DNA of 64,000 nucleotides from G963674835 sp963674835. Its GTDB lineage: Bacteria; Planctomycetota; Planctomycetia; Pirellulales; Thermoguttaceae. The notes beneath the pieces were generated by a model that was not told the DNA's origin, did not search any database, and saw nothing but the letters and a program-made list of their open reading frames with translations. The position numbers and the translations under genes were made by a program. The DNA is taken from NCBI GenBank assembly GCA_963674835.2, contig CAXXKC010000003.1:1674001-1738000 (forward strand). Reading direction: 5' to 3'. Below are positions 17,750-26,260 of the stretch, in pieces; position 1 is the stretch's first letter; the number at the start of each line of letters is the position of its first letter.

Positions 17750-19098
17750 GTGATCATGCCCGTTACGGCCGTTACTGCGGCGGAGATGGTCTGCGTGCTG
17801 AAGGGTGCGGCGAGGGCACGGGCTCGGTCTTCGTGTGTGCGGTCGACGTCGTTCAAGACACGGTGATAGATGGCAGCCATCGCCGCCCCTTGGCGAGACC
17901 AGAGATAGCGCTGAACGCGATCGAGGGCGCCTTGACTGAGCTGTGACAGCCGGTCCCTGTCGTGTGCCAAGGATGCGATCACCTGGCTTAGCTGGCGAAC
18001 GATTTGGCGCGGCGTTGTGACGGGTACGGTTACGCCGCACTGTTTGTTTACTATGTCGTGAGCACCCTGGTGGTCGAGGCACACAACGGGGACGCCGGCG
18101 GCGAGCGCCTCGACGATCACAGTGCCGGAGGTATCGCGCAGGCTTGTGAAGACGAAGAGGTCGGCCCAGTCGTATTGACGCATCGCCTCTTCATGAGGGA
18201 GAAAGCCCATCCAGGTTGCGTGCGGCTGGACGCCCTGCCGCCGAGCCAGGCGGCGCCATCGGTTTTCGAGCGGCCCTCGCCCCAAGATGCGCAGCTCGTA
18301 CGGAACGTCGTCGGGCAATTGGGCCAGGGCTTTGATCAACAACGAGAGGGCCTTGCCAGGCCGAAAGTCGCCGGACCACAGGATCCGCAACGGGCCTTGT
18401 CGCTGGCGGTAGTTGCGCGGTGCGGGGGCTGATCGGGAGACACCGACATCCAGCATCCGACTCGATGAGCATTTACACCAGCGGTCGAAGTCCTTCTGAT
18501 TGGTCGAACTGGCTGCCAGTAGCACGGCCGCCTTCTGGCCGGCACGTCGGACTCGCTTGTTGAAGCACAACTGGAAGATGTTAACCAGATTGCGAAATCC
18601 TTCGGAAACGGACCCGGTGAAACCGGCCTCGGTGAGGCATCGCCAGGGAAAGATTTGCGTACCGCCGAACGGTCCCCAGACAAACGGAAGATCCATGCAC
18701 CAGAGATAGCCCGGCTCGCGGAAGGTGTTGAGGGTGAGCTTGTGCGTCAGATCGAAGTGAAGCCGCTCGTGCAGCCGTCGGGCTGCGTGAAATGCGTGAC
18801 GATGCCAGAGGTTGTACGCCACGTAGCAGACGGCTGGCAGGCGCCGCAGGAAGCGTTCCCAACGGCTGCAGGGAACAAAGATGAATTCGAGTCCGGCGAT
18901 CGGTCCGTGGCGTTGAAGGTAGTTGCGGATCAGGTTGCCGTTGAGATGCTCATCGCAGAGCACCCAGGTATCGAACTCCTCGGCGGCTTGCAACGCCCGA
19001 TTCCATCCGCTACCCGACTCCGAGCCGGCGCCAGGCCGGCACAGGAATGCAGATAGCAGCAATCGGGCACGCCGCGATTCGTCACCTGTGACTGTCAC
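17740..19098 (-). CDS. GT4-family glycosyltransferase between the two deacetylases
   Basis: The 452-residue enzyme has an acceptor half with VWGPFGGTQIFPW near residue 140 and a donor half with LRILWSGDFRPGKALSLLIKAL, split as ILWSGDFRPGKAL then LLIKAL, near residue 245, and TSLRDTSGTVIVEALAAGVP near residue 350. The start is GTG: GGGAGG lies nine bases upstream and the codon overlaps the preceding TGA as GTGA. Longer frames reach 19293 but overlap the deacetylase gene in a non-family sequence. Position between two paralogous deacetylases suggests they act on the sugar it adds; this is inference. Confidence 0.88.
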   Translation of the reverse strand: MTVTGDESRRARLLLSAFLCRPGAGSESGSGWNRALQAAEEFDTWVLCDEHLNGNLIRNYLQRHGPIAGLEFIFVPCSRWERFLRRLPAVCYVAYNLWHRHAFHAARRLHERLHFDLTHKLTLNTFREPGYLWCMDLPFVWGPFGGTQIFPWRCLTEAGFTGSVSEGFRNLVNIFQLCFNKRVRRAGQKAAVLLAASSTNQKDFDRWCKCSSSRMLDVGVSRSAPAPRNYRQRQGPLRILWSGDFRPGKALSLLIKALAQLPDDVPYELRILGRGPLENRWRRLARRQGVQPHATWMGFLPHEEAMRQYDWADLFVFTSLRDTSGTVIVEALAAGVPVVCLDHQGAHDIVNKQCGVTVPVTTPRQIVRQLSQVIASLAHDRDRLSQLSQGALDRVQRYLWSRQGAAMAAIYHRVLNDVDRTHEDRARALAAPFSTQTISAAVTAVTGMITWT

Positions 19099-20105
19099 GA
19101 TGAACCACCTCCCATCCACTGTTTGCCGGAGTCGGGAATCATTTCTGGTGACGGAGCGGCCGCGCGAGAGGGGCTCCTCCGAAGGGAACGAGCTATCTGT
19201 TGGCGTAATCGCGGGGCCCAACTGTACCAACCGTGGAGCTTGGCGGCGAGCGTAGCCGCGGTGTCCCAAGGAAAGGCATTGAAGCGGCCCCAACTGAATG
19301 GATCGCTGCGGATATCGACAAGCACACCTTGGGTGGTCAGCCCGCAGACAACGCCAGTCTCTTTAGCGGCCGCCTTGAGGGCATCGCTTGCGTACCCCTG
19401 GTGGACACTACCGAAGGGGAAGGCAAATGTGATGCCGTCGGGCCCGAAGCGGGTTCGCACGATATCGACGGAAGTTTGCAGATCGCGTTGGAAATCGTCG
19501 GCGCGGTGGCGAAAGTCGGCGTGGGTATGGGTGTGCGCCCCGAACTCGATGAGGCCGTGTTGGGCCATCTCTTGGCACTGCGCGGAACTGAGGGGGCGAT
19601 ACGCTTCCGGTGGCACGCGATCTGCGTAGGACCTACCCCAGAGATCGAACCAGAAGGGGTGCCGGCAATCCAAGTAGGCGGTGGTGAGGAACAACGTGGC
19701 GGGTATGTGTAGTTCCCTTAAGACTGGCCAGGCATGGGTGTAGACCGTCTGGAAACCGTCGTCGAAGGTGACGACCAGGGTCCGCGGCGGAATCGCTGTG
19801 CCCTGCGATCGATATTTGAGGATCCTGCTGAGCGGCCAGACGGTGAATCCGCGGTTGAGCAGGCCACTGAGCTGCTGGCGGAAGCGGCGCGGTGTGACGT
19901 TGTGGGACGGGCGTGGTACGCTACGGGTGATGGGTGCAACACGGTGGTAGGTCACGATGCCCAGGGCATTGCCGGCACGGCTACCGAGAAACCAATCGAG
20001 ACCGACGCCAGCCCGGCCGGCCACGCGCATGCCCCAATCGTTGACAAGCCGCGCAAGGGGCGACTTCTCTAGGGCGGGACGGTTCATCTGGCCGGGAGCG
20101 ATCAT
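19095..20105 (-). CDS. Polysaccharide deacetylase (NodB-like, CE4), copy 2
   Basis: This 336-residue paralogue of the protein at 16769-17749 has VTYHRVAPITR, TFDDGF near residue 115, GAHTHTHADF near residue 195 and AFPFGSVHQG. The shared C-terminal block (DPFSWGRFNAFPWDTAATLA) is not part of the minimal NodB fold. The first ATG has no clear ribosome site; MNRPALEK, six codons later, is another option. It overlaps the next gene as GTGA. Confidence 0.9.
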   Translation of the reverse strand: MIAPGQMNRPALEKSPLARLVNDWGMRVAGRAGVGLDWFLGSRAGNALGIVTYHRVAPITRSVPRPSHNVTPRRFRQQLSGLLNRGFTVWPLSRILKYRSQGTAIPPRTLVVTFDDGFQTVYTHAWPVLRELHIPATLFLTTAYLDCRHPFWFDLWGRSYADRVPPEAYRPLSSAQCQEMAQHGLIEFGAHTHTHADFRHRADDFQRDLQTSVDIVRTRFGPDGITFAFPFGSVHQGYASDALKAAAKETGVVCGLTTQGVLVDIRSDPFSWGRFNAFPWDTAATLAAKLHGWYSWAPRLRQQIARSLRRSPSRAAAPSPEMIPDSGKQWMGGGSS

Positions 20106-20147
20106 TGTGTTGCAAGGTCAAACTGGAAACGGAAGTATCCTGTCGGT

Positions 20148-21224
20148 TCAACGAGTCGCCAACCACGCCTGAAAACGCCGCAGCATGCGTGCCGGGACTC
20201 GAGCCGGCGCGCGTAGCGGGGTCGCACGGATCCAATCACGTGTATGCAGCCAGCGCCGCTTGAACGATCCGCGGAGGCAACGCAGGTCGACGGAGCCTTC
20301 GGCGACGCGGTGTGCGGCCGACATCAGGCTCGTCTTGAATCTCTGGTCGCCCTTGCCCAAGTCGATTCGCCGAATGCCGATCGCCGGGCACGCCTTGAGG
20401 AACTCGACCCAATAGATCAGCCCGGGCGAGTAGTCGGAAAGGGCGGGGTCGTACGTGGGAAACCACGCGTGGAGGACATCGTGTGCGCGTAGGCCCAAGT
20501 GAACGGCCGCGAGGCGGTCGCCTACATACAGTGCCGAGAGCATGCCTTGGAACGCTTCGGTTTCGAGGTCGATCAGGTTTTCGAGCAGCGCCGTCGTCCA
20601 CTGAGGGGCCAGATAATTCACGTCTTTCAACTGGCGGTACTGGTGCGTCTTCCAGTCGATGAGGCGGGCAAGGACTTGTCGGTCGGTGGTGTAGGGCTCG
20701 AATCGAACGGGCCCGCCCAATTCGCGGGCCGCCTTACGTGCCTTCTGCATGGTCTTGCGGATCGTTTGCGATCCTTTTTGACGCTGCTGGGCGTCGTAGG
20801 CATCGAAGCCTTGGGAGAGGTCGATGTAGAGCGAGTCGGCGACGACGCCGTGATAGGCCTGGAATGTCGGCTGGGAAGCGACCAGGTTATTGAAGTGCCA
20901 CGCCTTGAGCCGGCAGGCTTCCAGCAGGTGTCTGGCATCGATTTGGACGCCGGGCCGGGCCACGACACCTTGGAAATCGCAGAGCATGGCGCCGACCGGG
21001 CCGGCGGAATCGCGGTGGTCGCGTTGGAAGGGGAAGAAGCCGAGCGTTTCGCCTGCCTCAACGAGGACGGCGACCTCGACGCCATCGCGCACGCCGGCAA
21101 CGGCCTGGGTGTACTCGGGACGGAAGAAGGGACTGCGTAGCGCGGGATCGGCTCGCTGCAGCCGCGACCAATGCGCCAATTGGTCGGCGGAGAGTTCGGC
21201 CCCGGAGACTACGCAGATTTCCAT
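20148..21224 (-). CDS. FemAB/GNAT-like acyltransferase (CelD/BioF2-like)
   Basis: The 358-residue protein has the tandem GNAT arrangement of the FemAB/CelD group often found in exopolysaccharide clusters. Typical features are PFFRPEYTQAVAGVRDGVEVAV near the start (in two parts PFFRPEYTQ and GVEVAV), QTIRKTMQKARK near residue 170, and SALYVGDRLAAVHLGLR then YSPGLIYWVEFLKA and IDLGKGDQRFK. It probably transfers an acyl or aminoacyl group to a sugar. It is spaced 42 bases from the deacetylase and 38 from the sugar transferase. Confidence 0.82.
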   Translation of the reverse strand: MEICVVSGAELSADQLAHWSRLQRADPALRSPFFRPEYTQAVAGVRDGVEVAVLVEAGETLGFFPFQRDHRDSAGPVGAMLCDFQGVVARPGVQIDARHLLEACRLKAWHFNNLVASQPTFQAYHGVVADSLYIDLSQGFDAYDAQQRQKGSQTIRKTMQKARKAARELGGPVRFEPYTTDRQVLARLIDWKTHQYRQLKDVNYLAPQWTTALLENLIDLETEAFQGMLSALYVGDRLAAVHLGLRAHDVLHAWFPTYDPALSDYSPGLIYWVEFLKACPAIGIRRIDLGKGDQRFKTSLMSAAHRVAEGSVDLRCLRGSFKRRWLHTRDWIRATPLRAPARVPARMLRRFQAWLATR

Positions 21225-21262
21225 GCTGTGCCCGCTTTCTGGACTTCAAAGACGACCAGACG

Positions 21263-22396
21263 TTATCCGTCGGAGGCGGTCGTCGAACGCACGCCGAACA
21301 CGATAGACGGGATCGTGCCCAGCAAGAGCTTCAGATCGCATTTCAGCGACCGTGATCGGATGTATCGCATGTCCATGCGCATCCACTCTTCGAACGATAC
21401 CTGGCTGCGACCCTCGACCTGCCAGATGCACGTCAATCCGGGACGGACGTCGAGGCGCCGACGATGCCAGACATCGCAGCCGGCAGTCTCGTCGCAGGGG
21501 AGCGGACGCGGGCCAACAAGCGACATATCTCCTTTGAGTACGTTCCAGAGCTGCGGCAACTCGTCGATGCTGGTCCCGCGCAGGATTCGGCCAATCGGGG
21601 TGACGCGGGGATCGGCCTGGATCTTGAAGGCGGGACCGTCCTGTTCGTTCAGCGCCATCACGTCGTGTTTTCTGGCCTCGGCATCGGCCACCATGGACCG
21701 GAACTTGTACATGACGAACGGTCTGCCTCCGCAGCCACTGCGACGCTGGCGGAAAAAGGTCGGCCCCGGTGAGGAAACCTTGACGGCCACTGCAACGACC
21801 GCGAACAGCGGAAGCAGGAGCGTGAGCCCGACGGCGGCCCCGGCGACATCCAGGCAACGCTTCCACAGGGGCAGCCGAAGAGCAAACAGCGGCTCCATCG
21901 GCTGGGCGGGCGCGGTTCGTTCCGCGCCGACCTGTTTCGTTTTGCGTCGCGGCTGGTCGCCCCACCAGGGATGCGAAGGATAGTAATACGTCTCACATTG
22001 CAGCCTGTAGCCACAGCGGCCGGCCGTGGCGCAGATCTCCTCGCCGAGTTTTGCGGCGCCTTCCTGGGAAGTAGCCGGCAACAAAGCGCCCAATCGCCAG
22101 TGATCGAGCCAGCCGATCTCGTCGGTGACACGGAGGCGCCGCCGCAAGATGCGCGCCGTATGAAGCAAGGCGTCGTGACATCCACGGCGACTACAGGACG
22201 ACAGCACCAGGAGAGAGAATCCTTCGCCAGTGCGATCCGTTCGGGCGCGCTCGCGTCGAAGGGCCCAAGCCATTTGGTTCTTTGAGTACGGCTCATCGAC
22301 CGCGTCGTCACCCCAAGCGTCGGCAATCGTCTCGGGGCGAACAAGAGACTTCATAGCGGCGATGATTCTTGACAGACCCATGGCATGGGGGCTCAT
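21263..22396 (-). CDS. Priming sugar transferase with degenerate GGDEF domain
   Basis: The C-terminal 200 residues form a bacterial sugar transferase that loads the first sugar-phosphate on undecaprenyl phosphate: one membrane segment after LPLWKRCLDVAGAAVGLTLL, then YKFRSM, DELPQLWNVLKGDMSLVGP and RPGLTCIWQVEGRS. The N-terminal 150 residues resemble a GGDEF fold (WALRRERARTD, then LLHTARILRRRLRVTD). The catalytic GGDEF motif is replaced by DHWRL, but the RxxD inhibitory-site sequence RVTD keeps the exact five-residue spacing seen in the intact cyclase two genes upstream (24140-25120). A c-di-GMP sensor role is inference. MKSLVRPE, 14 codons later, is an alternative start. Confidence 0.88.
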   Translation of the reverse strand: MSPHAMGLSRIIAAMKSLVRPETIADAWGDDAVDEPYSKNQMAWALRRERARTDRTGEGFSLLVLSSCSRRGCHDALLHTARILRRRLRVTDEIGWLDHWRLGALLPATSQEGAAKLGEEICATAGRCGYRLQCETYYYPSHPWWGDQPRRKTKQVGAERTAPAQPMEPLFALRLPLWKRCLDVAGAAVGLTLLLPLFAVVAVAVKVSSPGPTFFRQRRSGCGGRPFVMYKFRSMVADAEARKHDVMALNEQDGPAFKIQADPRVTPIGRILRGTSIDELPQLWNVLKGDMSLVGPRPLPCDETAGCDVWHRRRLDVRPGLTCIWQVEGRSQVSFEEWMRMDMRYIRSRSLKCDLKLLLGTIPSIVFGVRSTTASDG

Positions 22397-22417
22397 TTGT
22401 GATAGGGGTACGACCCG

Positions 22418-23941
22418 TCAGTAGCTGGCGACGGCACGTCGCCGCGGCGGCAGTGATGACGAAAGGGTTTCTTGCGCGATGAGACGCCTCCGGTGTCGGC
22501 TGGAGGCTCTCGGCCTTCTGTTCCAGCGTTCGGCCGTCGCTGCAACCGCAAAAGCGAGCATGAGGGCCACGACCAGTCCCACCGCCAGCATCATCGCCTT
22601 TTTGGGGCTCGCCGGTCGCTGAATGTAGCTAGCCGGCTGCAGGATGTTGACGTTGGTGATGCGTTGGCCGGCGAGGGCTTCGTCGATCCTGCTTTGCTCC
22701 AGTTTCTCCAAATAGGTCTTGTGCTTTGCCTGGAGGAGATCGACTTCTCGTTCCAGTCCGGTGATGGCCGCCTCCTGGCTATTGAGCAATTCGAAGCGAC
22801 CGCTGAGGGCGGCTTGCTGTTGATGGAGCGATTGCACCTGGGCCTGGAGCGATTGCACGGCCGCCTCTTCCTTCACGACGTCGCCTGTCAGCGACTGGTG
22901 GATCGGGTTGACGGCTGTCGTCGACTGGGTGCGTTGAGGGTTCTGCTCGGCGAGTATTTCCTTTAGCGAAGCGATTTGCTTGCGAACGGCAATCAATGTG
23001 GGGAAACTCTCTTCAAACTTCGACGCCAACTCGGCTTCGCGTGCTTCCAGGGTGTAGAGTTGGGATCGCATCTGGTCGGCAGCGGCGTTGGGGTTTCCGG
23101 CGACTTCAGCCGTCATAAGCCGTTCGGGGAGCGCGTCCAACGATTTACGAAGAACAGTGGCCCTCTCTTGGGAGGCCGCTAACATGGGCTCGGCTCGAAG
23201 GAGGTCGGTCTCGACCGCCGCCATTTCCGCATGAAGGATGCCACGCTGGCCGTCGATTGTGAGGAGGCGAGCCTTGTTCTTAGCCTCGTGCAACTTGCTG
23301 CGTGCTTCGGTCAGTTGCTTTTCGACCAAGTCTGCCTGTTCGGCGAAAAACGGGTGCGACTTCGGCGTACGGTGCAACCGGACATGCTCGGTGAGGTATA
23401 TTTCGACCACTGTTGCCACGAGGCGTTGGGCCAAGGCGGCGCTCTTGGCTTCACAGGAGACCGTGATGATGTCGGAGTTGCGGTCCGACCTGGCCTGAAG
23501 CCGTCGTTGGAGACGGCGGATCGCATTCTCGTGATCGGGGACGGGGTCGAGCGTGGGAACGAGCCCGGTCAACCGCGACACGAGGGTCGAGGGAGCCGCC
23601 GATTTCTTTCCCAGAATCGTCTCAGGGCCTAACTGATCAACGACCTTTTCGGCAAGCTCGCGGCTTCGCAACACACCCAGCGCGTTGTTGATTTCCACCT
23701 CGCGCGACGTGGAAACCGCAATCGTGTCGCCGGTGGTTGCCGTCGGATCGATGGCCACGCTCTCTCTTCCGACGCGCACGAACAGGGATGCATCGGAGAC
23801 GTACGCTCTGGGCCAATAGACGATTGCGGCGATGGTCGTAGCCATCGTCACCACGATGCAGAAGAGGACTTTCTTCTTGTGACGGAACAACATCCGAAGG
23901 ATGTCACCTGGAGTGGAGCGGACTTCAAACTCTTTTGACAT
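22418..23941 (-). CDS. Wzz/GumC-like chain-length and export protein
   Basis: The 507-residue protein has a first membrane segment near residue 25 (VLFCIVVTMATTIAAIVYW), a long periplasmic coiled coil (about residues 180-420, with many Glu/Gln/Ala heptads) and a second membrane segment near residue 455 (MMLAVGLVVALMLAFAVAA). The Pro-rich motif before it reads PASYIQRPASPKK. There is no Walker-A tyrosine kinase domain. The ATG at 23941 has GGAGG five bases upstream; the longer frame is not used. Confidence 0.9.
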   Translation of the reverse strand: MSKEFEVRSTPGDILRMLFRHKKKVLFCIVVTMATTIAAIVYWPRAYVSDASLFVRVGRESVAIDPTATTGDTIAVSTSREVEINNALGVLRSRELAEKVVDQLGPETILGKKSAAPSTLVSRLTGLVPTLDPVPDHENAIRRLQRRLQARSDRNSDIITVSCEAKSAALAQRLVATVVEIYLTEHVRLHRTPKSHPFFAEQADLVEKQLTEARSKLHEAKNKARLLTIDGQRGILHAEMAAVETDLLRAEPMLAASQERATVLRKSLDALPERLMTAEVAGNPNAAADQMRSQLYTLEAREAELASKFEESFPTLIAVRKQIASLKEILAEQNPQRTQSTTAVNPIHQSLTGDVVKEEAAVQSLQAQVQSLHQQQAALSGRFELLNSQEAAITGLEREVDLLQAKHKTYLEKLEQSRIDEALAGQRITNVNILQPASYIQRPASPKKAMMLAVGLVVALMLAFAVAATAERWNRRPRASSRHRRRLIAQETLSSSLPPRRRAVASY

Positions 23942-24139
23942 GGGCTCCTCCGATCGGCCGCCAACGGCACAACTTGGGCGAGACTTGAACTGAGCCACCC
24001 TCCCAGGAAGCAGCAAACCCACCATCGAGAAATGCCGCTTCCAATATCGTGGCTCGCGGGAGAGCAACAAGGGGTGAGATGGGGAAGCCTCGGGGGAACT
24101 TGGGGAGCTGCGCGAATCGGCCGGGCGATCGTTCGTGCG

Positions 24140-25120
24140 TTAGTCGGCCGCGGCGGGTACGCTCAAGACCCAGCGACCATCCCTCCCCAGAGCCTTCGCC
24201 TTGTACATCGCCCGGTCGGCGCGGCAGATCAGGTCCCTGGCGCTGTCGCAGGGATTGGTGCAGAGCGTGATGCCGATGCTGATGCTGACGGTGATTTCCC
24301 GGGTGCACGGCGAAGGATCGTTCTTGCCGACCGGAACACTAATCTTCTGGCAGATTCGCTGCGCGACATGCGTGATTTCGCGGTGGCTGCGAACACCGCC
24401 CACGAAGACCACGAATTCGTCCCCTCCGTAGCGGGCGGCAAGATCGGTGGGGCGAATGTTGGACACAAGATGCCTGGCAACGCTGCAAAGCACATCGTCG
24501 CCCACCAAGTGCCCCCAGGTATCGTTGACCTTCTTGAAATCGTCGACGTCGACGAAGAGCACGGCAAAGGTCCAGTGGTCGCGTTGTGCACGTTCGAGAG
24601 CGAGTTTCAGGCACTCTTCGAATCCGGATCGCGTGGCCAATTCCGTCAGTGCATCACGCGACGCCGGGGCGAGAGTTTCGCGGTTTTCCGGCGAGGGGGC
24701 AGAGCACAGACGCCGAGCGGACATGACGAACGTCGGGCGTCCCCCGTCTTGTACACGTTGCACAGTCGCGTCGGCAAAGTACTCGCCTCCGTGGCGGGTG
24801 CGAAAGGCGGTCACGAGATGCACGCGGGATGCGGTTCCTTGTTCGAGTCGTTCGATCGCTTCCGCCAGACAGCCGTCGGTGGCCTCGGGTGCGACATCGG
24901 CCAAGCTCAGGGCAAGCAATTCCCGACGGCGATACGCGAGATTCTCGCAGGCAGCCTCATTGGCAAGGACCAGACGCAGGCTTGGAGCGACGAAGGCAAC
25001 CACGGCGTCGGACACGATGTCGAACGCCGCCCGCATACGCCGCAACTTCCGCGAGATCTTGGGAAGCCGACGCGTCGACTGCTGAGAAGCGAGGAGCGTC
25101 GGGGGGAGCGATGGGTTCAT
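24140..25120 (-). CDS. PAS-GGDEF diguanylate cyclase
   Basis: The enzyme makes c-di-GMP from two GTP. A PAS domain spans roughly residues 30-150 (AAFDIVSDAVVAFVAPSL). The GGDEF domain spans about 160-320, with DALTELATRSGFEE, VDVDDFKKVNDTWGH and an intact RYGGDEFVVF active site. The inhibitory site RPTD is five residues before GGDEF, so product inhibition is expected. The protein has no membrane span. Placement inside the exopolysaccharide cluster suggests local c-di-GMP control. Confidence 0.94.
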   Translation of the reverse strand: MNPSLPPTLLASQQSTRRLPKISRKLRRMRAAFDIVSDAVVAFVAPSLRLVLANEAACENLAYRRRELLALSLADVAPEATDGCLAEAIERLEQGTASRVHLVTAFRTRHGGEYFADATVQRVQDGGRPTFVMSARRLCSAPSPENRETLAPASRDALTELATRSGFEECLKLALERAQRDHWTFAVLFVDVDDFKKVNDTWGHLVGDDVLCSVARHLVSNIRPTDLAARYGGDEFVVFVGGVRSHREITHVAQRICQKISVPVGKNDPSPCTREITVSISIGITLCTNPCDSARDLICRADRAMYKAKALGRDGRWVLSVPAAAD

Positions 25121-25261
25121 AGATCGTCGCCTGGCAGTGTGAGCCGTCGGACAGTCTACTTCATCGGGTCGCGAAAGAAAGGAAACCAGTGGGGATGATC
25201 TGGGGGCGGGCCGGGGGACAGCGAAGCGCGGCAAGTGCGTCCGCATCCGACGGGTGTTCGG

Positions 25262-26260
25262 CTACGATCGGTCGGGCACGGCGCCGACCTGGGCGGCGAG
25301 GGCTTCGTTTTGAACCGGCGCGTCGAGCGGAGACAGCCCCTCATGATCACAGACTCTGCGCAGCCATGCCTCGCGCCAGTAGTAGTAGTTGGCTCGTGGA
25401 CAGTTTCGCGCATGGCATCCGTTGCAGACGAGGTTCTCGAGAATGACTGTGTCGCTGATGTGCCGCATCTTCGCCGTACATTCCAAGATGATCTTGTCGA
25501 CGCGACCGGCAACACGATAACGGCCATGGCAATAGGGGACCATGTCGGGCGTGAACTCGAGGCCCAGATTCTTGCCTTCCGGATCGAGGGTAGCTTCGAT
25601 TTCGGCGGGGCTTTTGATTTCGACGATTTCACCCAGTTGCAGACGCAAAGAAGCGTCGGCACGGTCGGATCGTTTTGCGATGGCCCCTTTGATCCCCAGT
25701 TTTCCCAGCATCCGCCGGAGCCGATTGGATGCCAGTAGCCAGAACTGCTCGACGAGTTGCCCAAGGGTTAGCTCGCCGACCAACCAATCCCTGGGATACT
25801 GTCGGACGTCCCACCATGGCAAAGGGGACGTTGCGTGGTGGAGTTGCGTGGACTGGCACCAGAACTTGCCGTCGCGTTGGGTGGGGAAGGTGCGCTGATC
25901 AACCGAATCGAGGGCGTCGGCCTGACCGTGGAGAGGTGCTGGCGGTTGGGCAGGTTTGAGCCACTCTTCCTTCCAGAAGAAGAGACATCGTCGCTGGCAC
26001 CCATCGTGAAAGCGCCCATCGCATCGGACGCCTTCGAGCAGGACCGTGTTCTTGATGCGCCGTATGCCGAAGCCTTCGACACACGTTTTCTCGGCCCGGC
26101 GGTAGACGCGAAGGTTCTGCCCGCAGTAGCGGAGCATTTCCGCCATGAAAGGGAGTCCGTCGAGGGTACCGTCCGGGGTGAGCGTGTCCATGATCTCCTG
26201 CGCACTGCGTACCTGGACCATTTCACCTCGCCGAAAACAAGGTGTCTGTTTGCGACTCAT
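25262..26260 (-). CDS. Cys-rich protein with an internal duplication, unknown function
   Basis: The 332-residue protein contains two copies of a domain of about 90 residues. Copy 1 (about residues 10-105) has GEMVQVRSAQEIMDTL, then LRYCGQ, TCVEG, VRCDGRFHDGCQRRC and FFWKEEWLK. Copy 2 (about 210-305) has GEIVEIKSPAEIEATL, then VPYCHG, ECTAK, VCNGCHARNC and YYWREAWLR. The matched Cys positions suggest a metal site in each copy. It is the first gene of the - strand exopolysaccharide cluster. I recognise no named family. MVQVRSAQ is an alternative start. Confidence 0.75.
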   Translation of the reverse strand: MSRKQTPCFRRGEMVQVRSAQEIMDTLTPDGTLDGLPFMAEMLRYCGQNLRVYRRAEKTCVEGFGIRRIKNTVLLEGVRCDGRFHDGCQRRCLFFWKEEWLKPAQPPAPLHGQADALDSVDQRTFPTQRDGKFWCQSTQLHHATSPLPWWDVRQYPRDWLVGELTLGQLVEQFWLLASNRLRRMLGKLGIKGAIAKRSDRADASLRLQLGEIVEIKSPAEIEATLDPEGKNLGLEFTPDMVPYCHGRYRVAGRVDKIILECTAKMRHISDTVILENLVCNGCHARNCPRANYYYWREAWLRRVCDHEGLSPLDAPVQNEALAAQVGAVPDRS

